The notes beneath the pieces were generated by a model. The model was not told the DNA's origin, did not search any database, and worked only from the letters and a program-made list of their open reading frames with translations. A program made the translations under genes and the position numbers. From Chitinophagaceae bacterium (GTDB lineage: Bacteria; Bacteroidota; Bacteroidia; Chitinophagales; Chitinophagaceae): a stretch of DNA of 32,385 nucleotides. Below are positions 7,505 through 17,200 of the stretch, one piece after another. Positions within the stretch are counted from its first letter, which is position 1. Every line of letters starts with the position of its first letter. The stretch lies in the NCBI GenBank assembly GCA_947455215.1, contig CANGNA010000051.1, forward strand, positions 1-32,385. Reading direction: 5' to 3'.

Positions 7505-8830
7505 TTAGTTAGGCAACACCACAGTACCTTTTACAGAGAACTGCCTCTCCAGGTTGCCCCAATGCTCCAGGCTTTTATAAACAGTATCTGCATTGTAAAA
7601 ATAGAACGGGAAAGTATGTTCCTCCCAATACTGCCTATCGTAAACATACTTGCTATAAAGGTCCAGCTTAGGATAAAATGAGTGGAGCAACTCGCCTGGT
7701 ATATAGCGGGACATAGAATCGCATCGCCACTCGAAAATATCTGTTATGTCATAGTCCAGGTGATCTGTTTGTTTATCGAGCACATCGCAGCTATACCGGT
7801 GGTATAGCTTACTGGTATACCATTTGGTGCCCTTTTGTTCGTACTCTGCTATCATATCTCCATCCTTGAACTCCCACATCAGCTTGCCATTGTGCATGTA
7901 GTTGCATCGGTTAAAGAAGAAAGAATAGTCTGGGTACCTGTGGGCATGGCGTACGATCTTTTTAAAGGCCAGCGTTTTACGATCTATCACCACTGTTCCG
8001 GTCTCATAAGCCGCTCGGGGGAACATGCGGTAAAAATCTTCGACCGTGGTATAATCGCCGCAACCGAAGGTTTCTGTAGTACCCTGCGGGTGAATATAGT
8101 TGATAACGTAGTCCTCGAACTTTTGAGAAGTATCATAGCTGAACCTGCAGCCAACTATTCTGTTCAAAGTCATGGTAGACCGCATAGGCCTGTACACGGG
8201 GTTTTCATTGCACAAAAACGAGAGATCATCTTTATGTTCGTTCATAGGATCATCAAAGAACCAGCTTCTGCGTATGTGCCGTAAAGCAAATGCCTCAGAT
8301 GATGCCATATGTCCGTTAGTCTTCTTTGGCCTTACCATCACCACCGGGTTGGTCTCTATCAGGTTCATGAAATAGCCGTTGATAAACTGGTATTGCCGGT
8401 ACGACGAATACGCAAAGTAGCTGGTGTCGGCATAATTATCTGGTATAGCCAGTATAGCGCGTTTGACGATATCGGCAGCAGATCGGCCGATTATTTCAGC
8501 TTCCTGCAAATTCTTTGGTGCCACGTCCAGGTACACCTTTTCGGTAGCGGCGTGGGTACGGGTGTGCCGGATGGTTGCCTTAAAGCCCATGATAGATACA
8601 TTGAAACTAAGTTGGTTTGCGTTGCCGGGCACCAGGAAGTAGAAGTAGCCTGCACTATCAGCAATAACCGTTTTATCTGTTTCCTGCAGTTTAATGACAG
8701 CAAAGGGAATGACGGCAGAGTCGCGGGAGTTGATGAGCTGCCCGGTAAACTTTTGCTGGGCTATAACAGCCGTAGAAAAAAGCAACAGCGGCAAAACAAC
8801 AAAATAGCGCAACGGTGATGTACAGGACAT
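7505..8830 (-). CDS. Exported protein with carboxypeptidase-regulatory-like domain
   Basis: A 441-residue protein with a signal peptide (hydrophobic core YFVVLPLLLFSTAVIA, cleavage before QQ). Residues ~27-105 form a carboxypeptidase D regulatory-like beta-sandwich (FTGQLINSRDSAVIPFAVIKL, DSAGYFYFLVPG), the domain that often precedes TonB-dependent receptors and other Bacteroidota envelope proteins. The remaining ~330 residues, beginning AADIVKRAILAIPDNY, match the common Bacteroidota architecture of this domain plus an uncharacterised C-terminal region; no plug or barrel is present. It is likely periplasmic or outer-membrane associated. The 124 bases to the divergent gene at 8955 hold a one-mismatch -7 candidate, TAACTTTA, on the minus strand at 8854-8861. 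Confidence 0.8.
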   Translation of the reverse strand: MSCTSPLRYFVVLPLLLFSTAVIAQQKFTGQLINSRDSAVIPFAVIKLQETDKTVIADSAGYFYFLVPGNANQLSFNVSIMGFKATIRHTRTHAATEKVYLDVAPKNLQEAEIIGRSAADIVKRAILAIPDNYADTSYFAYSSYRQYQFINGYFMNLIETNPVVMVRPKKTNGHMASSEAFALRHIRRSWFFDDPMNEHKDDLSFLCNENPVYRPMRSTMTLNRIVGCRFSYDTSQKFEDYVINYIHPQGTTETFGCGDYTTVEDFYRMFPRAAYETGTVVIDRKTLAFKKIVRHAHRYPDYSFFFNRCNYMHNGKLMWEFKDGDMIAEYEQKGTKWYTSKLYHRYSCDVLDKQTDHLDYDITDIFEWRCDSMSRYIPGELLHSFYPKLDLYSKYVYDRQYWEEHTFPFYFYNADTVYKSLEHWGNLERQFSVKGTVVLPN

Positions 8831-8954
8831 AAGTTACAATGATGAGGTTGTACTAAAGTTAGTATTTATACGGAACACCTAAAGAACAACAGATCTTTAA
8901 TATTTGTATTAATGGCTATATTTTCGTAGCTTTTCATCCTAAAGCTTTTAAAAT

Positions 8955-10031
8955 ATGAAGACACTTGTACTAATGGGCGCTGCCCTGTGTTTATGGCAGG
9001 CAACAGCAAATGCACAGGCACGCCTGTCGCTATATGAAGAATTCACCGGTGAAACATGCGGATCGTGCGCCTCTGCCAATCCATCGCTTGACGCGCTGTT
9101 GGAGAGCACTGCGAATGCCAGCAAGGTTCATATGATCAAATATATGTGCAATATACCATCGCCCGGCCCGGTGTACTACATGAACAACACCATCTTCGAA
9201 GATGCGCGCCAAACCTACTACAACGTGCCTTTTGCTCCGTTCGGCACTTTCGATGGCCAGATACCATCATCATCAGCCTCGTCATCTTATCCGGGCTTTT
9301 CTGCTTATGTAACGCAATCGGATGTGGACCAGTATGCTGCGATAACTTCTCCTTTTACCATAGATGCATCGTACAAGTATAATGCGGCGCACGATTCTAT
9401 CACTGTAACTGTAAAAGTTACCGCTGTGGCAGCATATGCGCCAGCCAGTGGTAATATAAAGTTGCAGACGGTGCTCTGTAAGAGCCTGCACTTTGCCAGC
9501 CCCGTAAGCAATGGCGAGCAGGATATTCCCAATGTAGTACGTGCCATGTATCCTTCAGTAACCGGTACCGGTATGGCGGCTACCTGGGCCGTTGGTGCCA
9601 CACAAACCTATACTATAAAGGGTGCTGTGCCCTCTGAAACACTGGCCAGCGCACCACATACAGCTACAGACTCTACAGTCGTAGTATGGATACAGAACGA
9701 CAACGATAAGAAGATAGCGCAAACTGCACTGGCCCGCATGATACCTGTAGGCATCAGCAACACTGCAGCAACAGCACCAGCGGTTACGGTGTTCCCTAAC
9801 CCGGCTGCTAATAATATGACCTTGTCTGTAAATACCAGCGAAGTTATTAAAATGACCGCGACCATTGTTGACGCTGCCGGCCGCGTGCTGATGACACTGC
9901 CGGAGCAGCCATTAAGTATTGGCACCAACAATATTGATATCAACACTGAAGCGCTGAGCAGCGGTGTGTATTTTGTGAAGATGGCCGCAGGCGACAATAT
10001 AGTTACCCGCAGCTTTTCTATTGCTAAGTAA
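8955..10031 (+). CDS. Omp28-related secreted protein with T9SS type A sorting domain
   Basis: A 358-residue exported protein. Its signal peptide cleaves around ANA-QAR (residue 20). The mature N-terminus has YEEFTGETCGSCASANP, a thioredoxin-fold CxxC pair (C35, C38) as in the Omp28 family of outer-membrane proteins, followed by VHMIKYMCNIPSPGPVYY. A beta-rich middle region follows, then from ~277 a T9SS type A C-terminal domain: VFPNPAANNMTLSV, IVDAAGRVL, LSSGVYFVKM, ending TRSFSIAK. It should cross the inner membrane by Sec and the outer membrane by T9SS, and be anchored or released at the surface. The CGSC pair may be structural rather than catalytic. It is a single-gene unit closed by a strong terminator. 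Confidence 0.88.
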   Translation: MKTLVLMGAALCLWQATANAQARLSLYEEFTGETCGSCASANPSLDALLESTANASKVHMIKYMCNIPSPGPVYYMNNTIFEDARQTYYNVPFAPFGTFDGQIPSSSASSSYPGFSAYVTQSDVDQYAAITSPFTIDASYKYNAAHDSITVTVKVTAVAAYAPASGNIKLQTVLCKSLHFASPVSNGEQDIPNVVRAMYPSVTGTGMAATWAVGATQTYTIKGAVPSETLASAPHTATDSTVVVWIQNDNDKKIAQTALARMIPVGISNTAATAPAVTVFPNPAANNMTLSVNTSEVIKMTATIVDAAGRVLMTLPEQPLSIGTNNIDINTEALSSGVYFVKMAAGDNIVTRSFSIAK

Positions 10032-10049
10032 CTACGATCATATATTTGA

Positions 10050-10088
10050 AACGATAGCAGGCCTTCGGGTTTGCTATCGTTTTATTAT
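10050..10088 (+). terminator. Intrinsic terminator with CTTCGG tetraloop
   Basis: AACGATAGCA (10050-10059) pairs with TGCTATCGTT (10072-10081). The stem continues inward through two G-T pairs to CC-TTCG-GG, the very stable CUUCGG tetraloop, and is followed by TTTTATTAT. It ends the Omp28-related gene and also lies just beyond the stop of the convergent PAS gene. Confidence 0.85.
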
Positions 10089-10102
10089 ATGCACTAATGC
10101 TA

Positions 10103-10681
10103 TTAGCCCTGTGCTTTTGTAGAAATGGAACGGACCTCGTTGTCTAATACCTGCGCTTCTGAGTATAACTCTTTTAAGAATTGTTTTCTTTCATCTTCCG
10201 GCAAAACATCTTCTTCAGCCAGCATTTTTGATAATCCGAGGATATTCGCCAGTGGACGCCTTACCTTGTGCGACTCATCGAAAGCGATCTCACGCAATTT
10301 CTCCACGTAAGAAATGTCTTTGAAATAGGCGGAAGCAAACATCTTTTTGTCCAGCTCGAACATATTGGCTCCCGTTATCAGTACAAGCTTTTTCTTGCCT
10401 GATCTTGTAATGATATGTGCGGTGGTCTCTTTATAGGTGTCAGATGTTGTGAATATGACGAACTTCTGAAGCACTTCTTCTAACTCTTCAACCGGATGTA
10501 ATTGCGATTGGTGCTTGCCTATCAGGTAGTCCTGGTCACATTCGAAAAGGCGGCAGGCTGCCGGGTTTACATATACTATCAATCCTGTTGCCACTTCGGC
10601 AACAAAGATGGCATCTGACGCCCCTTCAACAAGTGAATTAATAAGATTTATCAAAATCAATCGTTTATGTATTACAAACAT
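10103..10681 (-). CDS. PAS domain plus H-box (DHp) protein lacking a kinase domain
   Basis: A 192-residue cytoplasmic protein. Residues ~12-125 form a PAS sensor domain (EGASDAIFVAEVATGLIVYVNPAA, then the GKHQSQLHP loop). Residues ~127-190 match the dimerisation/phosphoacceptor helices of Bacteroidota histidine kinases, with DESHKVRRPLANILGL placing the candidate phosphohistidine at H138, and LDNEVRSISTKAQ where the second DHp helix normally ends. The protein stops there, with no N, G1 or G2 box in the frame or in the sequence immediately downstream. It could act as a phosphotransfer or scaffold protein, a substrate of another kinase, or the remnant of a kinase. It is divergent from the DUF3667 gene across 81 bases. 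Confidence 0.8.
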   Translation of the reverse strand: MFVIHKRLILINLINSLVEGASDAIFVAEVATGLIVYVNPAACRLFECDQDYLIGKHQSQLHPVEELEEVLQKFVIFTTSDTYKETTAHIITRSGKKKLVLITGANMFELDKKMFASAYFKDISYVEKLREIAFDESHKVRRPLANILGLSKMLAEEDVLPEDERKQFLKELYSEAQVLDNEVRSISTKAQG

Positions 10682-10711
10682 ATGTAGATATTTACCAAAA
10701 ACACCTACTCG

Positions 10712-10742
10712 TTTTGGTAGTTCCTGCTATATATTATCTTTG
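10712..10742 (+). promoter_or_regulatory. Bacteroidota promoter for the DUF3667 gene
   Basis: TATCTTTG at 10735-10742 is an exact TAnnTTTG -7 element, with TTTTG at 10712-10716 eighteen bases upstream as a -33 element. The predicted transcript would begin near 10749, leaving a short leader before the ATG at 10763. This is the best complete promoter match I found in the window. Confidence 0.6.
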
Positions 10743-10762
10743 ATGGCAACCACACAAATGAT

Positions 10763-11617
10763 ATGTCTCACCACGAAGCACCGATCATCTGCCCGAATTG
10801 CGGCTACCCAGCTGTAAAAAATTATTGTGCGCAATGCGGCCAGGCCACACACCTGCACGATGAGACATTCCTGGGGCTTATATCCCATTTTGTTGGCCAT
10901 TATTTTCATTACGATTCCAAGTTCTGGCATACGCTGAAGACGCTATGGTTCAGCCCGGGTAAACTGACCACAGCTTATTGGAATAAGCAGCGTGCCCGGT
11001 ATATCCCACCCATATCACTATACATTTTTATAAGTGTTGCCTTCTTCCTTACCAGCAGCATTATGATGAGTGGGAGTCCGGTAGACATACACGTAAATAA
11101 TATTGCACAGGTACATGATACCGTAAAATCAGTACAACACAAAGATGTACACTTAAGCCGGGGCAAGGCTATATTTCATTCATTGCGGCAATCTATAGAC
11201 AGAGCACACGACGCCGAAACTTCAGGTAGCGAAGAATGGGATAAGGGACAGGAAAAGATGTTCCACATGATGCCCAAGGTATTCTTCTTTATGATACCGC
11301 TGATGGCATTTGTGCTCACTATTTTATTTGCACGAAGAAAAGAGCTATCGTTTGTGAACCATGCTATTTTCGCGCTCAACTATCACTCTCTTTGGTTCTC
11401 AGTAATGATACTTGCGGTACTATATCCGTTTGATGCCGGCAATGATCTGGTGGGGCAGCTGTTAACACTTGTCACGGGGGTTTATTTCGTGTTGGCCCTG
11501 AAAAACGTATACAACATCGGGTGGATAAAAGCGTTGCTATACTCGATTATAACGGCACTGACATATATGATCTTTATCGTCTTATCACTGGTAGCGTTAG
11601 TAGCTCTTACTTTTTAG
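10763..11617 (+). CDS. DUF3667 domain-containing membrane protein
   Basis: A 284-residue protein with an N-terminal zinc ribbon (CPNCG at C10/C13, YCAQCGQ at C22/C25) and then the DUF3667 signature (HFVGHYFHYDSKFWHTLKTL, FSPGKLTTAYWNKQRARYI). Hydrophobic helices follow around 85-103, 172-190, 205-220 and 228-280, with a soluble polar segment at ~105-170. The family is widespread in Bacteroidota and of unknown function. The zinc ribbon probably sits in the cytoplasm. The gene is convergent with the glycosyltransferase at 11628, with only 10 bases between the stops and no obvious terminator. Confidence 0.88.
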   Translation: MSHHEAPIICPNCGYPAVKNYCAQCGQATHLHDETFLGLISHFVGHYFHYDSKFWHTLKTLWFSPGKLTTAYWNKQRARYIPPISLYIFISVAFFLTSSIMMSGSPVDIHVNNIAQVHDTVKSVQHKDVHLSRGKAIFHSLRQSIDRAHDAETSGSEEWDKGQEKMFHMMPKVFFFMIPLMAFVLTILFARRKELSFVNHAIFALNYHSLWFSVMILAVLYPFDAGNDLVGQLLTLVTGVYFVLALKNVYNIGWIKALLYSIITALTYMIFIVLSLVALVALTF

Positions 11618-11627
11618 ATCACCGGGC

Positions 11628-12668
11628 TCACACCACTGTTAACCTAAAAACGTGTAGCAGGCACGTACAATATTGTTGCATAGAAAACGACGCTTTACTA
11701 CGCAGTGCATTAGCCGATAGCTGCCGATAGTCAGCGTCACTCATCTGCACTAGTTGCTCTAGCCTCATTGCATACTCAGTTGAGGTATTGCAGAGGAACC
11801 CATTGCTGCCATCCTGCAGAAAGTGTTCGTTCTCGCCGGTGGCGCTGGCCAGGGCGGGCACTCCGCAAGACAAGTATTGCTTCAACTTAAATGCCGACTT
11901 TGCCCGGTTGACCTCCGTATCTAATAATGGCGCCACACCGACATCGAAAGCGGCCACCTGCTGGTAGACCGATGTCTCGTTTTGCCAGTCAATATCCTGC
12001 GGTATGCATACTGTTACGTGCAGGTATTGCGAGAAATATGTTTCCACTTCCTGTATATGCTCCTGCTTTTTCACGCCCATCAATACTAGTTTCACCGGGA
12101 ATGTCAGTTGGGCTATGGCAGGGAATAACAGCTCTTGTAAACTGAGTTGGTGAGCAGTGTAATAGCCTATCCAACCAATAGTGAATACACTATTCCTGCT
12201 TTGTTTGACGTAGCCATGATCTACCACCGGCGATGTAAGAATGGAGACCTGCGGGTTATGTGCTGTAGCAAAATCGGCCAGGCGCTGGCTGCCCACTGTG
12301 CACCTGCTGCTATACCGGATAAAGTGCTCTATGGTTTGTGGCGGAAACTTAAGGTAGTCGGCATCATCTATATCGTACACCGTTTGCTGCGGGCTTGCTT
12401 TCAACAACAACTTTAATAGCGTTGCATAAACACGGCGGGTACGTATCTTTTCGAAAACAACAACACTGTCTTGTTTACGCTGAAGCAATACCTGCATATA
12501 ACACTTTGCGAAGCGATATATAGTGCGCGGCCTGTACCCGGGCTGAATCAGGTGATGCGTTATCCCGTATTGCTGCTGTAATAGTTGTAGCGGGTATCGC
12601 GCCCTGTAGCGTACACTGGGCTCGCTGTCGTCGAAATAAGCAAACCAGTAGATGTGCTTGATAGGCAT
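11628..12668 (-). CDS. Glycosyltransferase, GT-B fold (GT1/GT4-like)
   Basis: A 346-residue cytoplasmic protein. The C-terminal half carries the donor-binding signature of GT-B enzymes: GVAPLLDTEVNRAKSAFKLK, then QYLSCGVPALASATGENEHF and DGSNGFLC, where the Glu after the SCGVP loop normally contacts the nucleotide-sugar. The N-terminal half has FAYFDDSEPSVRYRARYP and YDIDDADYLKFPP, seen in glycosyltransferase-group-1-like proteins of Bacteroidota. It probably adds a sugar to a surface polysaccharide or glycan; the donor and acceptor cannot be told. No neighbouring polysaccharide cluster is present, although other glycosyltransferases are scattered through the window. Confidence 0.8.
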   Translation of the reverse strand: MPIKHIYWFAYFDDSEPSVRYRARYPLQLLQQQYGITHHLIQPGYRPRTIYRFAKCYMQVLLQRKQDSVVVFEKIRTRRVYATLLKLLLKASPQQTVYDIDDADYLKFPPQTIEHFIRYSSRCTVGSQRLADFATAHNPQVSILTSPVVDHGYVKQSRNSVFTIGWIGYYTAHQLSLQELLFPAIAQLTFPVKLVLMGVKKQEHIQEVETYFSQYLHVTVCIPQDIDWQNETSVYQQVAAFDVGVAPLLDTEVNRAKSAFKLKQYLSCGVPALASATGENEHFLQDGSNGFLCNTSTEYAMRLEQLVQMSDADYRQLSANALRSKASFSMQQYCTCLLHVFRLTVV

Positions 12669-12731
12669 AGGGTTGAGAGAGACCGGGGGTTTAGCGGCCT
12701 TGTAACGTAAATATAAACATGTTATTTAAAG

Positions 12732-12762
12732 AAATAAAGGCCGCCCCTGGAAAGGGGCAGCC
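12732..12762 (-). terminator. Intrinsic terminator of the RND efflux operon
   Basis: On the minus strand GGCTGCCCC pairs with GGGGCGGCC (one G-T pair) around a six-base loop, followed by TTTATTTC. It lies 25 bases beyond the stop of the outer-membrane channel gene. Confidence 0.8.
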
Positions 12763-12787
12763 CGATTGCTATCTACACCACATAAAA

Positions 12788-14221
12788 CTAATTCCATCCG
12801 CCACCGAGCGCCTGGTAAATATTTACCGTTGCGTTCAATTGTTGCTTCTGCGTTTCTATCAGTTCGAACTTAGACTCCAGGGCGTCGCGCTGGGTCATCA
12901 GTACCTCCATATAGTCTGCCCTTGCCGACCGGAACAGGTCGTTCGATATGTCTATCGAACGCGTCAGCGCATCTACCTGCTTTTGTTTCAGTTCGTAGCT
13001 CTTTTGCAGGTTGCTTATTTTGGCCAGCTGGTTGGCTACCTCCATATAGGCATTCACCAGTGTGCGCTCATAGTTATATGCCGCCTGCACTTGTTTGGCA
13101 TTGGCCGTATAGTAGGTAGCCTTTATCGCATTTCTGTTCACCAGTGGCGCTACCAGGTCTCCTGCCAGCGAATACAGTATCGACTCAGGCGTGCGCAACA
13201 AGTAGCTAGGATTGAATGCCTGATACCCAACCGATGCCGAGATACCCAAAGAAGGATAGAAGGTAGCCCTGGCCACTTTCACATCCATCTTTGCGGCTGC
13301 CAATTCCAGCTCAGCCTTACGTATATCGGGCCTATTGGCCAACAATTGTGCGGGCAGACCTGTCTGTACGTTTTTTAGCGTAGCCGTGCTAAGCCCATTG
13401 GCACTACGCGCTACAGGTTGCGGATAGCGGCCCAGCAAAAAGTTGATGCGGTTCTCCGTTTCTGTTATCTGCTGTTGTATATCGTATTGCAGGCTTTGCG
13501 TCTTCAGCACTTCCGCCTCAAACTTTTTTACAGCCAGCTCTGTGGTCTTAGCCGCTTCCTTTTGCAGGCGCACTACTTCCAGGGCATTGTTCTGTATCTT
13601 AATGTTACTACGCAGTATGGCCAGCTGGTTATCCAGCGCCAGCAGTTCGTAATAAGAGTTAGCCACCTCGGCCACCAGGTTAGTGATAACAAAGTTCCTG
13701 CCTTCTACGCTGGCCAGGTAGCGGTTTACAGCTGCACGTTTTGCGTTATGCAGCTTGCCCCATATGTCTATCTCCCACGTGGCATACCCTGCTATCATAT
13801 AATCAGGAACCGGGTCCGGCACCTTACGGCCTGGCGCTATCTCTATAGCATCCTCCGTTGCCCCTGCTACAGTATAGCGCGGTGTCTTCTCTACACCAGC
13901 ACCACCCTTCAGGCCCACAAACGGTAGGTATTCGCCCTTGCGTATGCGCACCTCGTTACGGGCTATCTCCAGCTCCTGCAACGTTATGTTCAGCTCCTGG
14001 TTATTTTTCAGCGCAGTGTCTATCAACGCTACCAGGTATGGGTCTGTGAAATACTCCCGCCAGTTGGTTTTGGCTATGTTGGTAGTATCCTGGTTAGTGC
14101 CGTAGCTAGCCGGTGTGTTGCGGTTCTCCGTCTTAGTTACCAATGCAGGCGTTTTGCAGGATGCATATGCCAGTGCTATGCCCACTATTGCTGCGTATCT
14201 ATATCTTGTGTCCTTCAGCAT
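12788..14221 (-). CDS. RND efflux outer-membrane channel, TolC/NodT family lipoprotein
   Basis: A 477-residue outer-membrane factor. Starting at the ATG at 14221 it has a lipoprotein signal (YAAIVGIALAYASC, Cys22); an ATG at 14230 would add three residues. Features of the family are NWREYFTDPYLVALIDTALKNNQELNITLQELEIARNE split over the first repeat, YATWEIDIWGKLHNAKRAA, RPDIRKAELELAAAKMDVKVARATFYPSL and a final helical hairpin. It forms the trimeric exit duct for the pump encoded upstream. Its start overlaps the end of the pump gene (14199-14221), so translation is probably coupled. It is the last gene of the operon, followed by a terminator. Confidence 0.92.
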   Translation of the reverse strand: MLKDTRYRYAAIVGIALAYASCKTPALVTKTENRNTPASYGTNQDTTNIAKTNWREYFTDPYLVALIDTALKNNQELNITLQELEIARNEVRIRKGEYLPFVGLKGGAGVEKTPRYTVAGATEDAIEIAPGRKVPDPVPDYMIAGYATWEIDIWGKLHNAKRAAVNRYLASVEGRNFVITNLVAEVANSYYELLALDNQLAILRSNIKIQNNALEVVRLQKEAAKTTELAVKKFEAEVLKTQSLQYDIQQQITETENRINFLLGRYPQPVARSANGLSTATLKNVQTGLPAQLLANRPDIRKAELELAAAKMDVKVARATFYPSLGISASVGYQAFNPSYLLRTPESILYSLAGDLVAPLVNRNAIKATYYTANAKQVQAAYNYERTLVNAYMEVANQLAKISNLQKSYELKQKQVDALTRSIDISNDLFRSARADYMEVLMTQRDALESKFELIETQKQQLNATVNIYQALGGGWN

Positions 14222-17200
14222 CGTGCCCATTGTTTTTAGCCATTATTGAATAATCCTCGTCCTCTTTGGCGAAGAGGTTGAATTTTTTCTTCTTCTTTTT
14301 CTTTTTGTTATGCACAAAGTCCTCGCTCAGCGGCACTTCATCTTCATCACGTATCAGCTTACGGCCATTGGCCAAACTGGCAAATACGTAGTACAAACCC
14401 GGCACCACTATCACACCAAACACGGTGCCCAGCAGCATACCACCAGCTGATGATGCACCAATAGTGCGATTGCCCAAAGCGCCTGGACCAGTAGCAAACA
14501 GGAGTGGTATAAGGCCGGCGATGAATGCGAACGATGTCATAAGGATCGGCCTGAAACGCACACGGGCACCTTCTATGGCGGCCTCCATTATGGTAAAGCC
14601 CTCCTGCTGTTTCTGCACAGCAAACTCCACTATCAGCACGGCATTCTTACCCAGCAAGCCCACCAGCATTACCAGGCCTACCTGTGCATATACGTCGTTA
14701 GAAAGCCCCATGAGTTTCAGCAACAGCAATGCGCCAAACACGCCAACAGGCAGCGACAAGATAACAGCCAATGGCAATATGAAACTTTCATACTGCGCAG
14801 CCAGCACCATATATACAAACGCCAGTACGATCAAGAAGATGTACAACGCCTCATTACCACGGCCTACCTCATCTTTAGACAAGCCCAACCAGTCTATACC
14901 ATACCCGCGGGGCAGCCTAGCTGCTTCTTCCTGTATCGCTATAATAGCCTCACCACTACTGTAACCTATTGCCGGCGCACCATTGATAGCCGACGAGGTG
15001 TACATATTGTAGCGCGTGATCTCGTTCAGGCCCTGCGACTTCTTGATCTTCATAAATGCGGAATAAGGCACCATCTCATCTTTATTGTTCTTGATGTACA
15101 GGTTCAGCACATCTTCGGGCAGTTGCCTGTATTCCGGCGCTGCCTGCACGTACACCTTATAGAACATACCAAAACGGATGAAGCCCTGCTCATAAGTACT
15201 ACCGATAAGTATAGACAGGTTGTTCATGGCCTTACCTATAGATACACCCTTCTGCATGGCAGCCTTATTGTCTATCTCCAGCTCGTACTGCGGATAGTTG
15301 GCGGCAAAGAAGGTGAAGAGGCCGGCGAGTTCTTTGCGCCTTTTCAACGCAGCCATAAACTCATCGTTCACCTTGCCAAACTCCTTGTAGTCGCCGGTTC
15401 CTGTCTTATCGAGCAAGCGCAAAGAAAAGCCGCCCGCTGCGCCATAACCCGGCACAGCCGGTGGCTCAAAGAACTCTATGGTTGCGCCGGGTATCACCTT
15501 TGCTTTCTCCTCCAGCTCTTCTATTATCTCTTTGGCAGAGTGCTTTCTGTCCGCCCATGTCTTCAGGTTGATGAGGCAGGTGCCTGCATTAGAACCACGA
15601 CCTTCTGTAAGCACTTCATAGCCTGCGAGCGCCGATACCGATTGTACGCCTTCTACCTTACCGGCTATACCTTGTAGTTGCTTGGCTATATCGTTGGTAC
15701 GCTCCAGCGTGGAGCCTGGTGGTGTTTGTATGATGGCATATACCATACCCTGGTCTTCGTTGGGGATGAAGCCCGATGGCAGCGTAGCCGACGTAAGCCA
15801 TATACCGCCGCAGAAAGCCAGCAACAAACCAAACGTCACCACCCTTCTATTCACTATTGATCGCAGGAAACTGGCGTAGCGGCCGGTTACCTTGTCGAAC
15901 CACGCATTGAACGCATCCAGCGCCTTATTCATAATGGTCTTTTTACGCGGCTGCCCATGCGTGTTCTTCAATATCATAGCACACAATACCGGCGTAAGCG
16001 TCAACGCTACGAGGCCCGATATAACAATGGATGTAGCCATAGTTATAGAGAACTGCCTGTAGAACACACCGACAGGGCCGGTCATGAATGCTACCGGTAT
16101 AAATACCGCGGTCATCAGTAAGGTGATGGCAATGATGGCGCCGCTTATTTCGCCCAACACTTTCTTTACCGCCTTATATGGCGATAGGTGTTCTTCGGCC
16201 ATCTTGGTATGCACAGCCTCTACTACCACTATAGCATTATCTACGACTATACCAATAGCCAATACAAGGGCAAACAAGGTGATAAGGTTGATAGTTAACC
16301 CAAACAATTGCATGAATATGAATGCACCGATCAATGATACCGGCACAGCCAGGGTGGGTATCAGCGTAGAGCGCCAATCGCCCAGGAAGATGAACACCAC
16401 CAGTGCTACAAGAATGAACGCTTCACCTAACGTGTGTATCACCTTCTCGATTGACGCATCGAGGAAGCTGGATACGTCATAGCTTATCTGGTAGTCCATA
16501 CCGGGTGGAAAGCCTGCCTTCTTCAGCTCTTCCAGCTTGTCCTTCACCTCTTTAATTACCTCGCTGGCATTACTGCCGTAGGTCTGCTTCAGCGTGATGG
16601 CCGCAGAAGGGTGACCATCCATGTTGGAGTAGATGTCGTAGAACTCGCTGCCCAACTCCACATCAGCAATATCACCTAGGTGCAGTATCTCTCCATTGGG
16701 GTTAGATTTGATGATGACATCTTTATACTGCTCGGCAGTATTGTAGCGGCCGGCATAAGTAAGCACATACTCCAGCGATTGCGATTTCTTGCCAGATGCC
16801 TGGCCTATACGACCGGGCGAGCCTATGATACTTTGTTGCGCCAGCGCTTCCATCACTTCATCAGTAGCTACGTTGTAGGCACGCATCCTGTCGGGCTTCA
16901 GCCATACACGCATGGCGTAAGAGCGGCTACCTAATATTTTGGCGCTGCCCACGCCCTTCAGCCTGCTGAGCTCGGGTATAATATTGACACCTGCAAAGTT
17001 GTACAGGAACTTCTCATCGGCCTTTGGATCTTTACTGTACAGGTTCACATACATCAGCATGTTGGGCGATGTATAGCTTACTACAAGGCCTTCCCGTTGC
17101 ACCAGTTCGGGCAGCAGGTTGGTCACCTGTTCTATTCGTGTCTTTACATTCACCATGGCCTGGTTGGGGTCTGTACCCAGGTCGAACACTACTTGTATGG

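Noticed and set aside
12719-13378. Long plus-strand frame over the efflux channel gene, and similar ones across the RND pump
   Set aside because: The translations are Cys/Arg/His/Tyr-rich with no domain, as expected for antisense of real genes with biased codon use; the minus-strand proteins match known families over their full length.
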